A DNA stretch of 64,000 nucleotides, taken from Proteles cristata cristata. Taxonomy: Eukaryota; Chordata; Mammalia; Carnivora; Hyaenidae. This document shows positions 32,791 to 44,866 of this stretch, piece after piece (within the stretch, counting starts at the first letter, position 1; every line of letters starts with the position of its first letter). The notes under the pieces were generated by a model, which was not told where the DNA came from, did not search any database, and saw only the letters and a list, made by a program, of their open reading frames with translations. Position numbers and translations under genes: made by a program. The DNA is taken from positions 496,001 to 560,000 of the forward strand of contig JAESUZ010000338.1 in assembly GCA_017311185.1 (NCBI GenBank), read 5' to 3'.

Positions 32791-35700
32791 ATGAACCCTA
32801 CACAAAATACAAAGACTCTAAACCCACATATTTCAATAATAACACTGAATGTAAATGGGCTGAATGCTCCAATCAAAAGATATAGGGTTGCAGAATGGAT
32901 AAAAAAACAAAATCCATCTATATGCTGTCTACAAGAACCTCATTTTAGACTGGAAGATACCTACAGATTAAAAGTAAGGGGATGGAGAAATATATATCAT
33001 GCTACAGGAAATCAAAAGAAAGCCGGAGTAGAGATACTTATATCAGACAAACTAGACTTTAAATTAAAGACAATCACAAGAAATGAAGAAGGGCACTACA
33101 TAATAATTACAGGGTCCATCCATCAGGAAGAACTAACAATCATAAATGTCTACGCACCGAATATGGGAGCACCTAAATATCTAAAACAATTAATCACAAA
33201 CAGAAACAAGCTTCTAGATAAGAATGTGCTAATAGCAGGGGACATTAATACTCTGCTTACAGCAATGGATAGGTCAACCAGACAGAAAATCACTAAAGAA
33301 ATAATGGACTTGAAAGACACATTGGACCAGGTGGATCTGACAGATATATTTAGAACTTTACATCCTGAGGGCAGGGAATTTACTTTCTTCTCAAGTGCGC
33401 ATGGCACATTCTCCAAGATACATCACATACTGGGACATAAAGCAGCCCTCAATAAATATAGAAGAATGGAGATCATGCCATGCACACTGTCAGATCATAA
33501 TGCTTTGAAACTTGAAATCAATTACAGGAAGAAGTCTGGAAAACCTCCAAAAATATGGAGGTTAAAGAACACCCTACTAAAGAATGAATGGGCCAATCAG
33601 GCAATTAGAGAAGAAATTTAAAAAATATATGGAAACAAATGAAAATGAAAACACAACAATTCAAAATCTATGGGATGCGGCAAAGGCAGTTCTAAGAGGA
33701 AAGTACATTGCTCTCTAGGCCGATTTCAAGAGATTAGAAAAGCGCAAGTCCAAAATCTACCAGCTCACCTAAAGGAACTAAAGGCAGAGCAACAAGAACA
33801 CCCTAAACCCGGTAGAAGAAGAGAAATAGTAAAACTTAGAGCAGAAATAAACAACATAGAGACCCAAGAAACCATTGAAGAGATCAATGAAACCAAGAGT
33901 TGGTTTTTAGAAAAAGTAAACAAAATTGACAAGCCTCTAGCCAGACTTTTCAAAAAGAAAAGAGAGAGCACCCAAATAGACAAAATTATGAATGAAAATG
34001 GACTGATTACAACCAACCCCTCAGAAATACAAGCAATTATCAGGGAATACTATGAAAAATTATATGCCAACAAATTGGACAACTTAGAAGAAATGGACAA
34101 ATTCCTAAACACACACTCACTACCAAAACTCACACGGGAAGAAATAGAAATCCTGAAGAGACCCATAACAAGTGAAGAAATAGAATCCATTATCAAAAAT
34201 CTCCCAACAAATAAGAGCCCTGGACCTGATGGCTTCCCTGGGGAATTCTACCAGACATTTAAAACAGAATTAATCCCAATTCTTCTCAAGCTATTCTAAA
34301 AAATAGAAATCGAATGAAAACTCCTGGATTCATTTTATGAAGCCAGCATCACTCTGATTCCCAAGCCAGACAGAGATCCAGCAAAAAGAGAACTACATGC
34401 CAATATCCTTGATGAATACGGATGCAAAAATCGTCAACAAGATCCTTGCAAATCGAATCCAGCAGCACATAATAAGAATCATCCACCAAGATCAAGTGGG
34501 ATTCATTCCCGGGTTACAGGGCTGGTTCAACATTCGCAAATCAATTGATGTGATCCATCACATCAATAAAAGAAAAGAAAAAAACCATATGATCCTGTCA
34601 ATAGATGCAGAAAAAGCATTTGACAAAATAGAGCATCCCTTCTTAATAAAGACTCTCGAGAAAGTTGGGATAGAAGGAACCTACTTAAACATCATCAAAG
34701 CCATCTATGAGAAGCCTTCAGCTAACATCATCCTCAACGGGGAAAAACTCAGAGCTTTCCCCCTGAGATCAGGAACACGACAGGGATGCCCACTCTCACC
34801 ACTGCTGTTTAACATAGTGCTAGAAGTCCTAGCATCAGCCATCAGAAAACGAAAGGAAATCAAAGGCATCAAAATTGGCAAAGAGGAAGTCAAACTTTCA
34901 CTCTTCGCAGATGACACGATACTCTACATCGGAAACCCGACAGACTCCACCAGAAGCCTCCTAGAACTGATCCAAGAATTCAGCCACGTTGCAGGGTACA
35001 AAATCAATGTACAGAAATCGGTTGCATTTTTATACACCAGCAATGAAGTAACAGAAAGAGAAATCAAGAAACTGATCCCATTCACAATAGAACAAAAAAT
35101 CATAAAACACCTAGGAATAAACCTAACCAAGGATACAAGAGATCTGTATGATGAAAACTATAGAAAACTTATGAAGGAAATTGAAGAAGACACAAAGAAA
35201 TGGAAAAACATTCCATGCTCATGGATAGGAAGAATAAATATAGTTAAGATGTCATTACTACCTAAAGCACTCTACACATTCAATGCAATTCCAATCAAAA
35301 TTGCACCAGCATACTTCTCAAAACTAGAACAAACTATCCAAAAATTTGTATGGAACCACAAAAGACCCCGAATAGCCAAAGTAATCCTGAAAAATAAAAC
35401 CAAAACGGGAGGGATCACCATCCCAGACTTTAGCCTCTACTACAAAGCTGTCATCATCAAGACAGTATGGTATTGGCACAAAAACAGACACATAGACCAA
35501 TGGAACAGAATTGAGAACTCAGAAGTGGACCCAAAAGTATATGGCCAACTAACCTTTGACAAAGCAGGAAAGAATATCCAATGGAAAAAAGACAGCCTTT
35601 TTAACAGATGGTGTTGGGAGAAGTGGACAGCAACATGCAGAAGAATGAAACTAGATCATTTTCTCACACCATACACAAAAATAAACTCGAAATGGATACA

Positions 35701-36643
35701 GGACCTGAACGTGAGACAGGAAACTATCAACACCCTAGAGGAGAAAGCAGGAAACAACCTCCTTGACCTCCACCACAGCAACTTCTTACTTGACACATCC
35801 CCAAAAGTAAGGGAATCAAGAGCAAAAATAAACTGTTGGGACCTCATGAAGATTAAAAGCTTCTGCACAGCAAAGGAAACAACCCAGAAAATTAATAGGC
35901 AACCAACAGAATGGGAAAAGATAGTTGCAAATGACATATCAGATAAAGGGTCCATATCCAGAATCTATAAGAAACTCACCAAACTCCACACCTTAAAAAC
36001 AAACAACCCAGTGAAGAAATGGGCAGAAGATAGAAACAGACACTTCTCCGAAGAGGACATCCAGATGGCCAACAGACACACGAAACAATGCTCAGCATCG
36101 CTCCTCATCAGGGAAATACAAATCAAAACCACACTGAGATACCACCTCACGCCAGTCAGAGTGGCTAAAATGAGCCAATCAGAGAACTCTAGATGCTGGC
36201 GAGGATGTGGAGAAGCGGGCACCCTCCTACACTGTTGGTGGGAATGTAAACTGGCACAGCCCCTCTGGAAAACAGTGTAGAGGTTCCTCTGGAAACTAAC
36301 AAGAGAACTCCCCTAGGACCCAGCAATAGCACTGCTAGGAATTTACCCAAGGGATACAGAAATGCTGATGCATAGGAGCACATGTACCCCAATGTTCATA
36401 GCATCACTCTCCACAATAGCTAAAACATGGAAAGAGCCTAAGTGTCCATCAACAGATGAATGGATCAAAAAGATGTGGTTTATGTATACCATGGAATACT
36501 ACATGGCAATGAGAAACAATATAATCTGGCCATGTGTAGCAACATGGATGGACCTTGAGGGTGTTATGCTGAGCGAAATAAGTCAGGCAGAGAAGAACAA
36601 ATATCATATGTGTGCACGTATAGGAGGATTAGGAGGAACTTGA
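32791..36643 (+). pseudogene. L1 ORF2: L1 ORF2 (copy B), endonuclease plus RT, broken
   Basis: Start ATG 32791. The endonuclease is open for 276 codons to 33621. Key sites: Glu49 present but followed by Pro where copy A has Thr ('QEPHF' versus 'QETHF'); Asp151 present in 'GDINT'; residue 211 is His in 'SKIHHILGHK' where copy A has Asp; 'SDHNAL' intact. Lesions: one extra T near 33617 with stop at 33619-33621; TAG at 33716-33718; one A lost near 33740; TAA 34297-34299; TGA 34315-34317; two As lost in the run near 34383-34388; TAG at 36278-36280 and 36314-36316. RT is open 34397-36280 with FADD at 34904-34915. A C-x3-C...HC...C cysteine cluster lies at about 36193-36246. The frame ends at TGA 36641-36643. 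Confidence 0.95.
34904..34915 (+). other. RT catalytic FADD motif, copy B
   Basis: Phe-Ala-Asp-Asp codons intact within the 627-codon open RT/C-terminal segment, with '[15 protein letters not shown]' about 45 residues upstream. Confidence 0.9.
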
Positions 36644-36882
36644 TGGAGAAACAAGGGGGAGAAGAAGGGCGGAAATGGTGGGGGAAAGGGGGAGAGGCAA
36701 AGCATGAGAGACTCTTGAATGCTGACAAAAACTGAGGACTGATGGATGTGGGGTGGAGGGGGGATGGACATGGAGGAGGGCACTTGTGGGGATGAGCACT
36801 GGCTGTTATGTGGAAACTAATTTGACAATAAACTATTTGTAAAAAAAAAAAATAATAATAATAATAATAATAAAATTTAAAA
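36644..36882 (+). terminator. L1 copy B 3'UTR and A tail
   Basis: G-rich 3'UTR, AATAAA at 36827-36832, A run from about 36841 followed by (AAT)n to 36871. Unlike copy A there is no extra sequence between two A tracts. Confidence 0.88.
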
Positions 36883-36954
36883 AACAGATAAATGAGAAAA
36901 CAATAATGTGTGTAATTATCTCAATAGAGAAAAAAGGGTTTCAGTAAACATTTA

Positions 36955-38207
36955 TAACTATATGTGACTAAAATACATTGTTAGAATTTTAAGTAGAATG
37001 TCTTGATGAAGGGCATTACAACATAATGATAAAGCAAATACAATATCTAATAGTAAAGCATTACAAGCATTTTCTTTAGACTAGATATACCATCACCACT
37101 TTTACTCAACATTGTGATGCATAACGTCAATATTAGGGCAGGAAAAAAAGTGATTGAAAATGAAGAAATGAAAGATCATCTTTTCAGATCCTACGATTTA
37201 CCCATGCAGAAAACTCAAAAGAGATGACATGGAAATTTTAGAATTAATAAATAAATATGCTACTATTTTGGGTTATTAATATACAAGTTGACTGCAGTGT
37301 TTTGTACAAGGAACAGAAGTCTTTAATGTAACCTAAAAATGGCAACCACATAACAATTTAATGAATTGCCTAAGATATGTCAACTCTTAGAGGAGAGAAT
37401 TTACTTAAAGAGAATAAAACTTTAATAAAAGACATTGAAGTAGATATAAAGGAAGAAATTTACTATGATTTTGATTGCAAGAGTCAATGCTGTGAAGTTG
37501 TCAATTCTCTCCACATGTGAATGCCATCTTAATCAAAACCTCAGTGGTGTTTTTTTATTTTTTAAAACTCAACAAGATAATTCTAAAATTTATATGAAAG
37601 GATAAAAAATAAGAAAGAGCCAAGCCTTCCCTGAAAAATTACAGAACAAGACTTATGGATAGTAGTAAGAGTATGCGGAATTGTGGAAAGAGAAAACAGA
37701 CAAAGAGTGACTAGAAGATATTATAAAAGTATATTTTCTCCTTTTTGGGTGGTAAGAATTTCTTTAATGAAATGTAAATTGTACAAACCATAATGGAAAA
37801 TATTGATTACTTTGTCTGCATCAAAGATTACAAACTTGTTTTCATTAAAAACAAAGCAAAACAAACAAAATTGCCAACAGATATAGAAGAGCTGGAATGT
37901 GGTATAATGAATATTCTCATTATACACCACTGATTTTGCAAACTAAACTTGTACGGTAACAATGAAAAACAATTTAGAAACTCTTAAAGAAGCTGAATCT
38001 ATATGTACTGTCAAAATTTCAAAAACAGTAAAAATTGAACTAATCAGTAAAATCGTAGTAAGAGTTTATTGTAAAGAGAACAACAGTTTTCAAATGCAAA
38101 ACTGATATGAATTTCAGAGGCATGACATCACAGAGAAGTCTATAAAGTGAAAATGAGGAAGTTACTTAACTTTTGTGATGAATGATTATTATAATGGGGC
38201 TTTCTAA
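36955..38207 (+). mobile_element. ancient L1 ORF2 relic (RT to C-terminal part)
   Basis: Recognisable in order: 'ccatcaccacttttactcaacattgtgatg...ggcaggaaaaaaagtgattgaaa', 'ttttcagatcctacgatttacc', 'aatgccatcttaatcaaaacc', 'aaatttatatgaaaggataaaaaataagaaagagcc', and a C-terminal stretch. Heavily decayed, no open frame. It is interrupted by the SINE at 38208 and continues after it. Confidence 0.75.
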
Positions 38208-38433
38208 GGGCACCTGAGTGTCTCCATTGGGTGAGCCTCTGACTGTTGATTTAGGCTCAGGTCATGATCCCAGGGTTGTGGGATCAAATCCTGAATCAAA
38301 CTCTGCACTGAGAGCCAAGCCTGATTAAGATTTTCTCTCTTTTTCCCTCTCTCTCTCCCTCTCTGCCCCTCCCACCTGCTCATGCACTCTCTCTAAATAA
38401 ATAAATAAATAAAAATTAAAAAGAATAAAAAAT
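38208..38433 (+). mobile_element. old CAN-SINE in ancient L1
   Basis: 'gggcacctgagtgtctccattgggtgag' to 'ctctaaataaataaataaataaaaatt'. B box decayed. Confidence 0.88.
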
Positions 38434-39245
38434 GATCAGCCTTTCCAAGTGGCAAGGGACTCATTAAAAGTAATTATATCATTCTAAGAAAGATGATTTT
38501 AGTTTATTTTATGACTGCCAAGGGCATTTATAAGAAATGATGTATATTTTGTCTGTATTCATGAAGTAAGCTTCATTCAATTTACTTAGGTGGCTTAAAT
38601 AGTTTTGTCTTCTAAAGGAATTTTCAAGTTTGGTCTTTTTGTATTTAACAGTGCGCTATGGTAAAATCCCTATGAAAATTCTTGCTCATGGTTACTAGAA
38701 GCCCGGTATCTGATTGATCAAAACAGGGAAGAAAGAAAAAGCAAGTAGCTGCCTATATTTCCATTAATGGTATAGTAGAAGGGATGGAAGAATAGAACAA
38801 GGATTACATTATGGTATAATCATAACACACAATACTATGTAGCAGTAGAAATGAATGAACTAAAGCTCTATGCATAAACATGATTGATTCTCAAAATGTA
38901 CTATAAATTTAGAAAGCAAGCAAGTCATATAAAATACGTAAACTACCAAAAAGCCTTAAAATTATTGATGGAAGATAGATAGGTATACAGATAGATAGAA
39001 TAGATACATAAATCAACATATAAAGATATACATGGGAGAACCATAAAAACAAGCAAAGATTAAGAATTCATTGTTATGATTCTGTCTAAAGTGAAGAAGT
39101 AGGAATCAAGTTTAAAGGACTATTTAGGTCCTGCTAGTGTTTTATCTCTTAATCTGGATGTGGACAGCATTATATTAGCATTCTTTAACCTGTGTATTTG
39201 CATGTATGTTTGCAACACATTTCTTTTAAAATGTGATGAATTCCA
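38434..39245 (+). mobile_element. ancient L1 3' end, continued
   Basis: 'acaatactatgtagcagtagaaatgaatgaactaaagctctatgcataaacatgattgattctcaaaatgta' and 'ttatctcttaatctggatgtgga...tgtgtatttgcatgtatgtttgcaac' follow the 3' ends of L1M-type elements. GATA-rich words near 38978-39000 are a short simple repeat. Confidence 0.65.
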
Positions 39246-40084
39246 GTGTTAGCAATTTCTAAATTTAAATGTAAATTTACACCCATTATATTCTTCTAAT
39301 GCTTTTTGACCTGTTTTTCCACTTTTTTCCCATATCAGTGTTAAAATTTATCATTATGTTCACTCTCCACATGAAAAACTTTACATACCGTTTACATTTT
39401 TCTAGTCTTCCCAAACACTCATATCTGATGTGTGTATTTGTAAGTCACTGCCTATTTATAAAATAAAGGTTTTTCTCCCTTTACAGATATGTTTTATGTA
39501 CAATAAGCTTTCTGAGAACTCGAAAGCCTCAAGTCTCTTTACTCGGCACTTATGCATTTAAACGATAGTGTAAAGTGCTTTACTTACAGCAATTTGGAGA
39601 TATTGCCTCATTTTATTCTTCCACTCAGTGTTGTGGAGAAACCTGATGTTGATCTCATATTCTTTCCTTTTATGTGATCTATTTTTGGTTTCTTCCTGGG
39701 AGATTGTCACTGATATTCCTAAATGACCCAAGAATGTGTCTAGCACAAATTGTTTCCTGTTTCTCCTGTTTGGGTTTTACGGGCCAGCCGTTGCAGGGCG
39801 AGTGTATTAGACACACTTCAGCATCCTACACAGCCGCCCCTCCATTCCAGGTGCCCCCCACGGAGAGTCTCTCCCTGTCCTCGCAGCAACTCACCGCAGG
39901 GGCCTCCCATCTCTGCTTCTTTGCCGTAGGGAAAGGGCTTATGCAGCTTGTAGGCAAGCCACACGTTTCAGGAGTTAACGTCCAAAAGGCCTCTCTGGGA
40001 GTCAGTGAATAGAAGTCCCAACTTTGAGCCCTTAGGAAAGACAAATCTGAAACAAAGTCCAGGGATGTCTGAAACTCCCCATCT
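39246..40084. other. unassigned, with a G+C-rich block at 39770-40080
   Basis: 39246-39770 is A+T-rich and unassigned. 39770-40080 is sharply richer in G+C and carries open frames on both strands (plus 39674-40012, minus 39826-40098), neither with a recognisable domain. Confidence 0.4.
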
Positions 40085-40097
40085 AAAAGAGGCCTCA

Positions 40098-40343
40098 AGG
40101 GGCGCCTGGGGGGCTCAGTGGGTTCAGCGTCCCACTTCAGCTCAAGTCATAATCTCACAGTTCAGGGGTTCAAGCCCTGCATCAGGCTCTGTGCTGACAG
40201 CTCAGAGCCTGGAGCCTGCTTCAGATTCTGTGTCTCCCTCTCTCTGCCCCTTCTCCACTCACGCTCTGTCTCTCTTCCTCTCAAAACAAAAACAAACTTA
40301 AAACAAACCTAAGAAAAACAAAACAAAACAAAACAAAAAAACA
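40098..40343 (+). mobile_element. CAN-SINE, plus strand
   Basis: 'ggggcgcctggggggctcagtgggttcag' with body 'tgcttcagattctgtgtctccc' and an AAAC-rich tail. Thirteen-bp duplication aaaagaggcctca at 40085-40097 and 40344-40356. Confidence 0.96.
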
Positions 40344-40356
40344 AAAAGAGGCCTCA

Positions 40357-40816
40357 CTTAATACCAAACCAGTTTCTCCTTTACTTTAGCTTCCTGGGAT
40401 CAATGCATCCATCTGGGTTCTAGCACTGTTTTATGGAGAACATACACTATGACATTTATATTAAACTATGCTTTTCTATGCTTCTGGAATGCTGTGCTTG
40501 AGATTTATTTCTATAAACACACACTATCCTTTCCATTTCATTCCTTTATTCAAAGGCTTCTCTTAAGAGAGAAATTAATCCTCTGAATTCTAGCCTTTGT
40601 GTTGATTATTTTTTCTCATACTTTGTTTCTAAGATTTCTTTTAAAAAAATTTCTGGGAGAGTTTCTCACCTCAATTTTCCAACTGACTAATTTTCACTTG
40701 GCCTGAAGCTCATGAGAATTTTAATTAAAAAATGAGCTTTGAAGAGCTTTTGTAACATCTGACATAATGTAATTTGTATTGTTAACAGTATAAAAAAGAT
40801 AATCATATGTCAAAAA
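40357..40816. other. unassigned A+T-rich sequence
   Basis: No gene or repeat family recognised. Confidence 0.5.
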
Positions 40817-40833
40817 CAAAAATGATGTACTTT

Positions 40834-41050
40834 TTTTTTTAATGTTTTTATTTATTTCTAGGAGAGAGAGAGAGAGACAGTGTGAGCAGGGGAGGGTCAG
40901 AGAGAGAGAGGGAGTCACAGACTGAAACAGGCTCCAGGCTCGGAGCTGGCAGTCAGCACAGAGCCTGACGCAGGGCTCGAACCCACGAACCGCGAGGTCA
41001 TGACCTAAGCGAAAGTAGGACGCTTAACCAACTAAGCCACCCAGGCACCC
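40834..41050 (-). mobile_element. young CAN-SINE, minus strand
   Basis: Complete young-type copy in reverse. Perfect 17-bp duplication caaaaatgatgtacttt at 40817-40833 and 41051-41067. Confidence 0.97.
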
Positions 41051-41111
41051 CAAAAATGATGTACTTTAAATATTCTTTGTCAAAAAGAAAAACATCATGT
41101 GTCGATTTCTT

Positions 41112-41334
41112 TTTTTAATTAAAAACATTTTAATATTTATTTATTATTGAGAGAGAGAGACAGAGCATGAGCATTGGGGGCTGTGCAGAGAGAGAGGGAG
41201 ACACAGAATCGAAAGCAGGCTCCAGGCTCTGAGCTGTCAGCAAAGAGCCCAACGTGGGGCTTGAACTCACAGACTGCAAGATCATGACCTGAGTTGAAGT
41301 TGGATGCTTAACCAACTGAGTCACCCAGGCACCT
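41112..41334 (-). mobile_element. older CAN-SINE, minus strand
   Basis: Reverse copy ending 'cacccaggcacct'. Nineteen-bp duplication with two mismatches, catcatgtgtcgatttctt (41093-41111) versus catcatgtctcaatttctt (41335-41353). It lies 61 bp from the younger copy in the same orientation. Confidence 0.95.
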
Positions 41335-41472
41335 CATCATGTCTCAATTTCTTAGACTACTTAGAAATCCTCGACATCCATAGCCACCAGAAATTTTTTT
41401 CATATCTCCAATTATTATAGATTTTAGAATATTCTCACATATTCCATTATGTTCTTCAAACATACATATAGC

Positions 41473-41473
<1 letters not shown>

Positions 41474-41511
<38 letters not shown>
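41474..41511. repeat. (TG)n microsatellite
   Basis: About 19 TG units. Confidence 0.95.
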
Positions 41512-41512
<1 letters not shown>

Positions 41513-41949
41513 ATGAAGGCATTTATATATCAATTTTAGTAGTTCTAGTCAAACAAACTCAAGTTTTTTGATCCTCATGACAGCTTCTTTTCCAGACTAT
41601 TTAAAAATTATCCTCAAGCATTATGTTGAAATCATATTTTATTCACTGAAATCTCAACTGAGATCTCAAATAACATTATACTTGAATACTTGCAAATATA
41701 TATTGCAATTGACCCAGGACAGTGAAGGCCCTTTAGCCACTTTGTATAGTGTACTTTGTTATTTTTATCCTTTCAAATTTTGTACCACTAAGTTTAAAGA
41801 GCTATTTTACCGCATAATTGCACAACTCTCCTACAAAGCTTTGGCAAGGAGTAGAACAGAGTATGAAAATTCATGAAACAGTAAAAAAGAGAATCACGTA
41901 CTTTTGCCCTATGGCTTTCGAATGAAGTTGCTTAGGAATACTTACCCGT
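41512..41949. other. unassigned sequence
   Basis: A 102-codon plus-strand frame at 41568-41876 has no recognisable domain and is probably chance. Confidence 0.4.
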
Positions 41950-42110
41950 ATCGTGAATCTGCCGCTGATTATAGCAGTAACCTTGGCCATAACCTCTGGA
42001 CTTCTCTATTTGTCACTTGAATTATGGAGATAATAATACTTACCTGCTTCACAGGGGTGGTGAAAAAAAGGAAGTATATTCTTGTTAAAAAATGAAGGAT
42101 AAAAATATGT
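41950..42110 (+). mobile_element. MIR relic, plus strand
   Basis: 'aaccttggccataacctctggacttctctatttgtcacttgaattatggagataataatacttacctgcttcacagggg' reads as a decayed MIR core (accttgggcaagttacttaacctctct...ctgtaaaatggggataataatagtacctacctcatagg). Confidence 0.8.
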
Positions 42111-44392
42111 ATTAATAAAATGAAAACTATTTTGCCCATTATATTTTTCCTTTAGAAGTTCAAATTATTTCAACTACATCAAAATCAAAGAAAGAACCTT
42201 GAAACAAAGGTTATGCACAATAACTCACTTTGTGTGCCTTGTGTATACCCTTCAGCTATAAGCACTTTTTCAGAAGATGGTAAGTTGCTATGTTCAGGAC
42301 AGCATGAACCTTAATTTTTTGAAACGTTTACACTAAGTTAGTCATATATTATTTCAAGTTTGTTGGCCTTTGTATGTCATAAAGCAAATAAAACATCATT
42401 TATAAGTCTGGGAATTTTTAATTTTATAGTGAATCATTAAATAGTACAGGATTTTTCAGGCTTTATTTTTCTGTCCAAAGCTATACTGTGTTTTGTCATC
42501 AAAATCGGTGAACTTTTAAAAACTCAGTTATTTGTTAGCTAAAAGTGGCAATCTTTTGATTGGCTGTATGAACTACAGAGGGGGCAATTACACATAAAAC
42601 TGACTTTCAATCTATAGTGTCACGTGGGCTTATCACCATAACGGTAATTTCACCTGGCTTCAGACTCCTACCTCATTCATCTCTGTAACCCAGCCCTGCA
42701 TTCTGCACACAATGGGAACTTGCCACATATAACTCGAATTAACAAATTTATGGAAGGGAATAAGAAATGTCAAGACTTGTATCCTTTCGTCAACTAAGAG
42801 CTCAAAAAAGAGTTCCTGTTTGATGAAGCAAATAGCTAATAGAGGTAGCTTTTTCCATCTATATATCAGACTGACAATGGGTGCCACACAGCTACCTCAT
42901 TGACTGCATTTTTCTCTATTACCTTCTTCACTACATTTCAGCATCATATGTCATGTTATAATCTACTTCTATTTAATGAAGGTTTTGATGAAATACTTCA
43001 GTATTATGGATTTGGATATCTCCAGTCTACAAAAATCTTTCAAGGACTATTTAAAGTTGACACAAATCCCCGGTGAAATTCTCACATCTTGACTATGTAT
43101 AATGGCAATAAAAATCAAGATTTAAAAGATATAGCACATATTTACAGCTGTGCTTACAACACTGTATAAAGAGCATCTTGACATTGAAGTTGCCAGCAGA
43201 CTGTGCATCGGATAAACAGAGTACATCATGTGTAACTATTTCTACTCCAAATCACTTTGCGCTGCTTCTATCTGTGAAACCTGTGGTCATGAGGGCATCT
43301 TTATAATTCATATGCTCAAGAGCTTTAGTTTAGCATTCATTTTGAAAATGAGATTCTATTTAGACTTGGGCCAGTTTTATACTTGGTCATATGAAGGCCA
43401 ACTTTTGTACCAAGGCAAAAGAAGAGATCAGGTGGGATTTGAACTATGAAATCCAGGATGCCCTAGTTTTCAACCTTTCCTTTTACCCAAACGGATCTCA
43501 CCATTCCATTAACTTAAATTCTCCAGTCTGGTTTAAGCAAAGGTGAAAATACAGGCTTAGCTGAAGGGGGACTGTACTTAGTCTGGTGGAGATTCACTTA
43601 CAGGGTATGTTAAGTATGAAAAAAATGCAATGATAATAATCACTTTGTTATTGCAAATTTTCTATGCAACTCAGGGAAATGTTTCAAAGAGAAGGATTCT
43701 CAAGGCAATTCCTATTGAAAACCTGCAACAATAATCTTTCTCCTGTATTTTTTATTTTAAAAAATGAGCTTCAACTAAAAATAGGCCCTACACAGGCATT
43801 TTTCCCCTCATTTGAAAAAGGTACTTAATTACCTTTAGGATCTTTCTTTTCAAATATGCCCCCTGAGGTTCACCCACTTATTCTATACTTGTCACAGAAA
43901 GGTCAGGTCTCACTAGTGTTTGTGGATACTTGATTCCACTTAAAGAGTTTAAAAGTCAAAGAAGAGAAAGATGGAAATATTACTTCTTTCTCATAAGACG
44001 GCTCTTTCATTTTTATCTTTTCGAAACAAATTCACCTCACACACACAAAACAGTGCAGATGATTTTTGCTTTCTGGATACTCAAGATCAAAATAAATATT
44101 TCCAGGTTACATAAATGAAATTATGTGTTACTATTAAACAATGAACAACAGAGCTCTATTGACTGCAAGAAACCACTTAGGATGAGTCACCCAAAACCCA
44201 CCAAAGTGAAAACTAAACAAAATTACTCATTAAAATCCATTCTCGCCCAGTGCGTGTAATACACTTCTGTGACAAATCCTGAAAGAAAGTGCTGCATAAA
44301 TTATCACAGCGCCAGAATTTTCTTTTAATTGAAAATCTAAAAGCTACTAAAATGGGTGAATTATAAATAAAAGCTGTCACTCTCTAGAGAAC
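42111..44392. other. repeat-poor A+T-rich sequence
   Basis: About 2.3 kb with no recognised young repeat or gene. A word near 43425-43470 ('ggtgggatttgaac') hints at a reverse MIR core but is too short to call. Confidence 0.45.
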
Positions 44393-44866
44393 GTGCCTGA
44401 ACACTGGCACCAGCTTGCTGGGCTGCTGGCTATAGGCTTTACAGACCCACCCTGGCCATATATGCTGAAAATCACCTTAGAAATAGGTGCAGGAGGTAGT
44501 TCATGGAGTAAGGAGCCTGGTAATGCAGATTCTGCAATCTCACTGGCATCAGAGGCATCAAGGGACCAGAAGCTTAGCAGCTCGGCACTAGTGCAATTGG
44601 AATGTTTTCACTGCTGCTGGTACTACTGGCCATCAGCCATTCTCACTCCTGTCCTCAATTCCAACACAACTGCCAGAAGAAACCTAATGCCACTGCCTCT
44701 TTCTAGCCCACCTTCTGATTCCGTCACTGGGAGTGACGGCATTGTATCCACTCTGTCTCCACCACGTGCAAGTGGCCTGGTTGGGAGGAGGTGCCTGGCT
44801 TTGAAGATTTCTGTGATCCTGTCACCAACCAAGTTTTACACTGTTGCTTTCTCTAAACAAAAATAG
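44393..44866 (+). other. open frame of unknown status in G+C-richer block
   Basis: 157 codons without a stop, beginning at a GTG; the first in-frame ATG is at about 44462, leaving about 134 codons. I recognise no domain, signal peptide or membrane segment. Composition is Ser/Leu/Pro-rich, as chance frames in G+C-richer DNA often are. It could be an exon or an old LTR, but nothing in the sequence proves either. Confidence 0.15.

Larger units (their letters stand above)
29980..36882 (+). mobile_element. LINE-1 copy B, near full length, inactive
   Basis: About 6.9 kb, flanked by a 10-bp duplication aacagataaa at 29970-29979 and 36883-36892. Same layout and family as copy A; long stretches of the RT and 5'UTR match base for base by eye. 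It lies 16.7 kb downstream on the same strand. Fewer lesions than A: the C-terminal two thirds of ORF2 is open for 627 codons (34397-36280). Confidence 0.98.

Noticed and set aside
43420..43500. Reverse MIR core suggested by 'gtgggatttgaac'
   Set aside because: Too short and too diverged to support a call.
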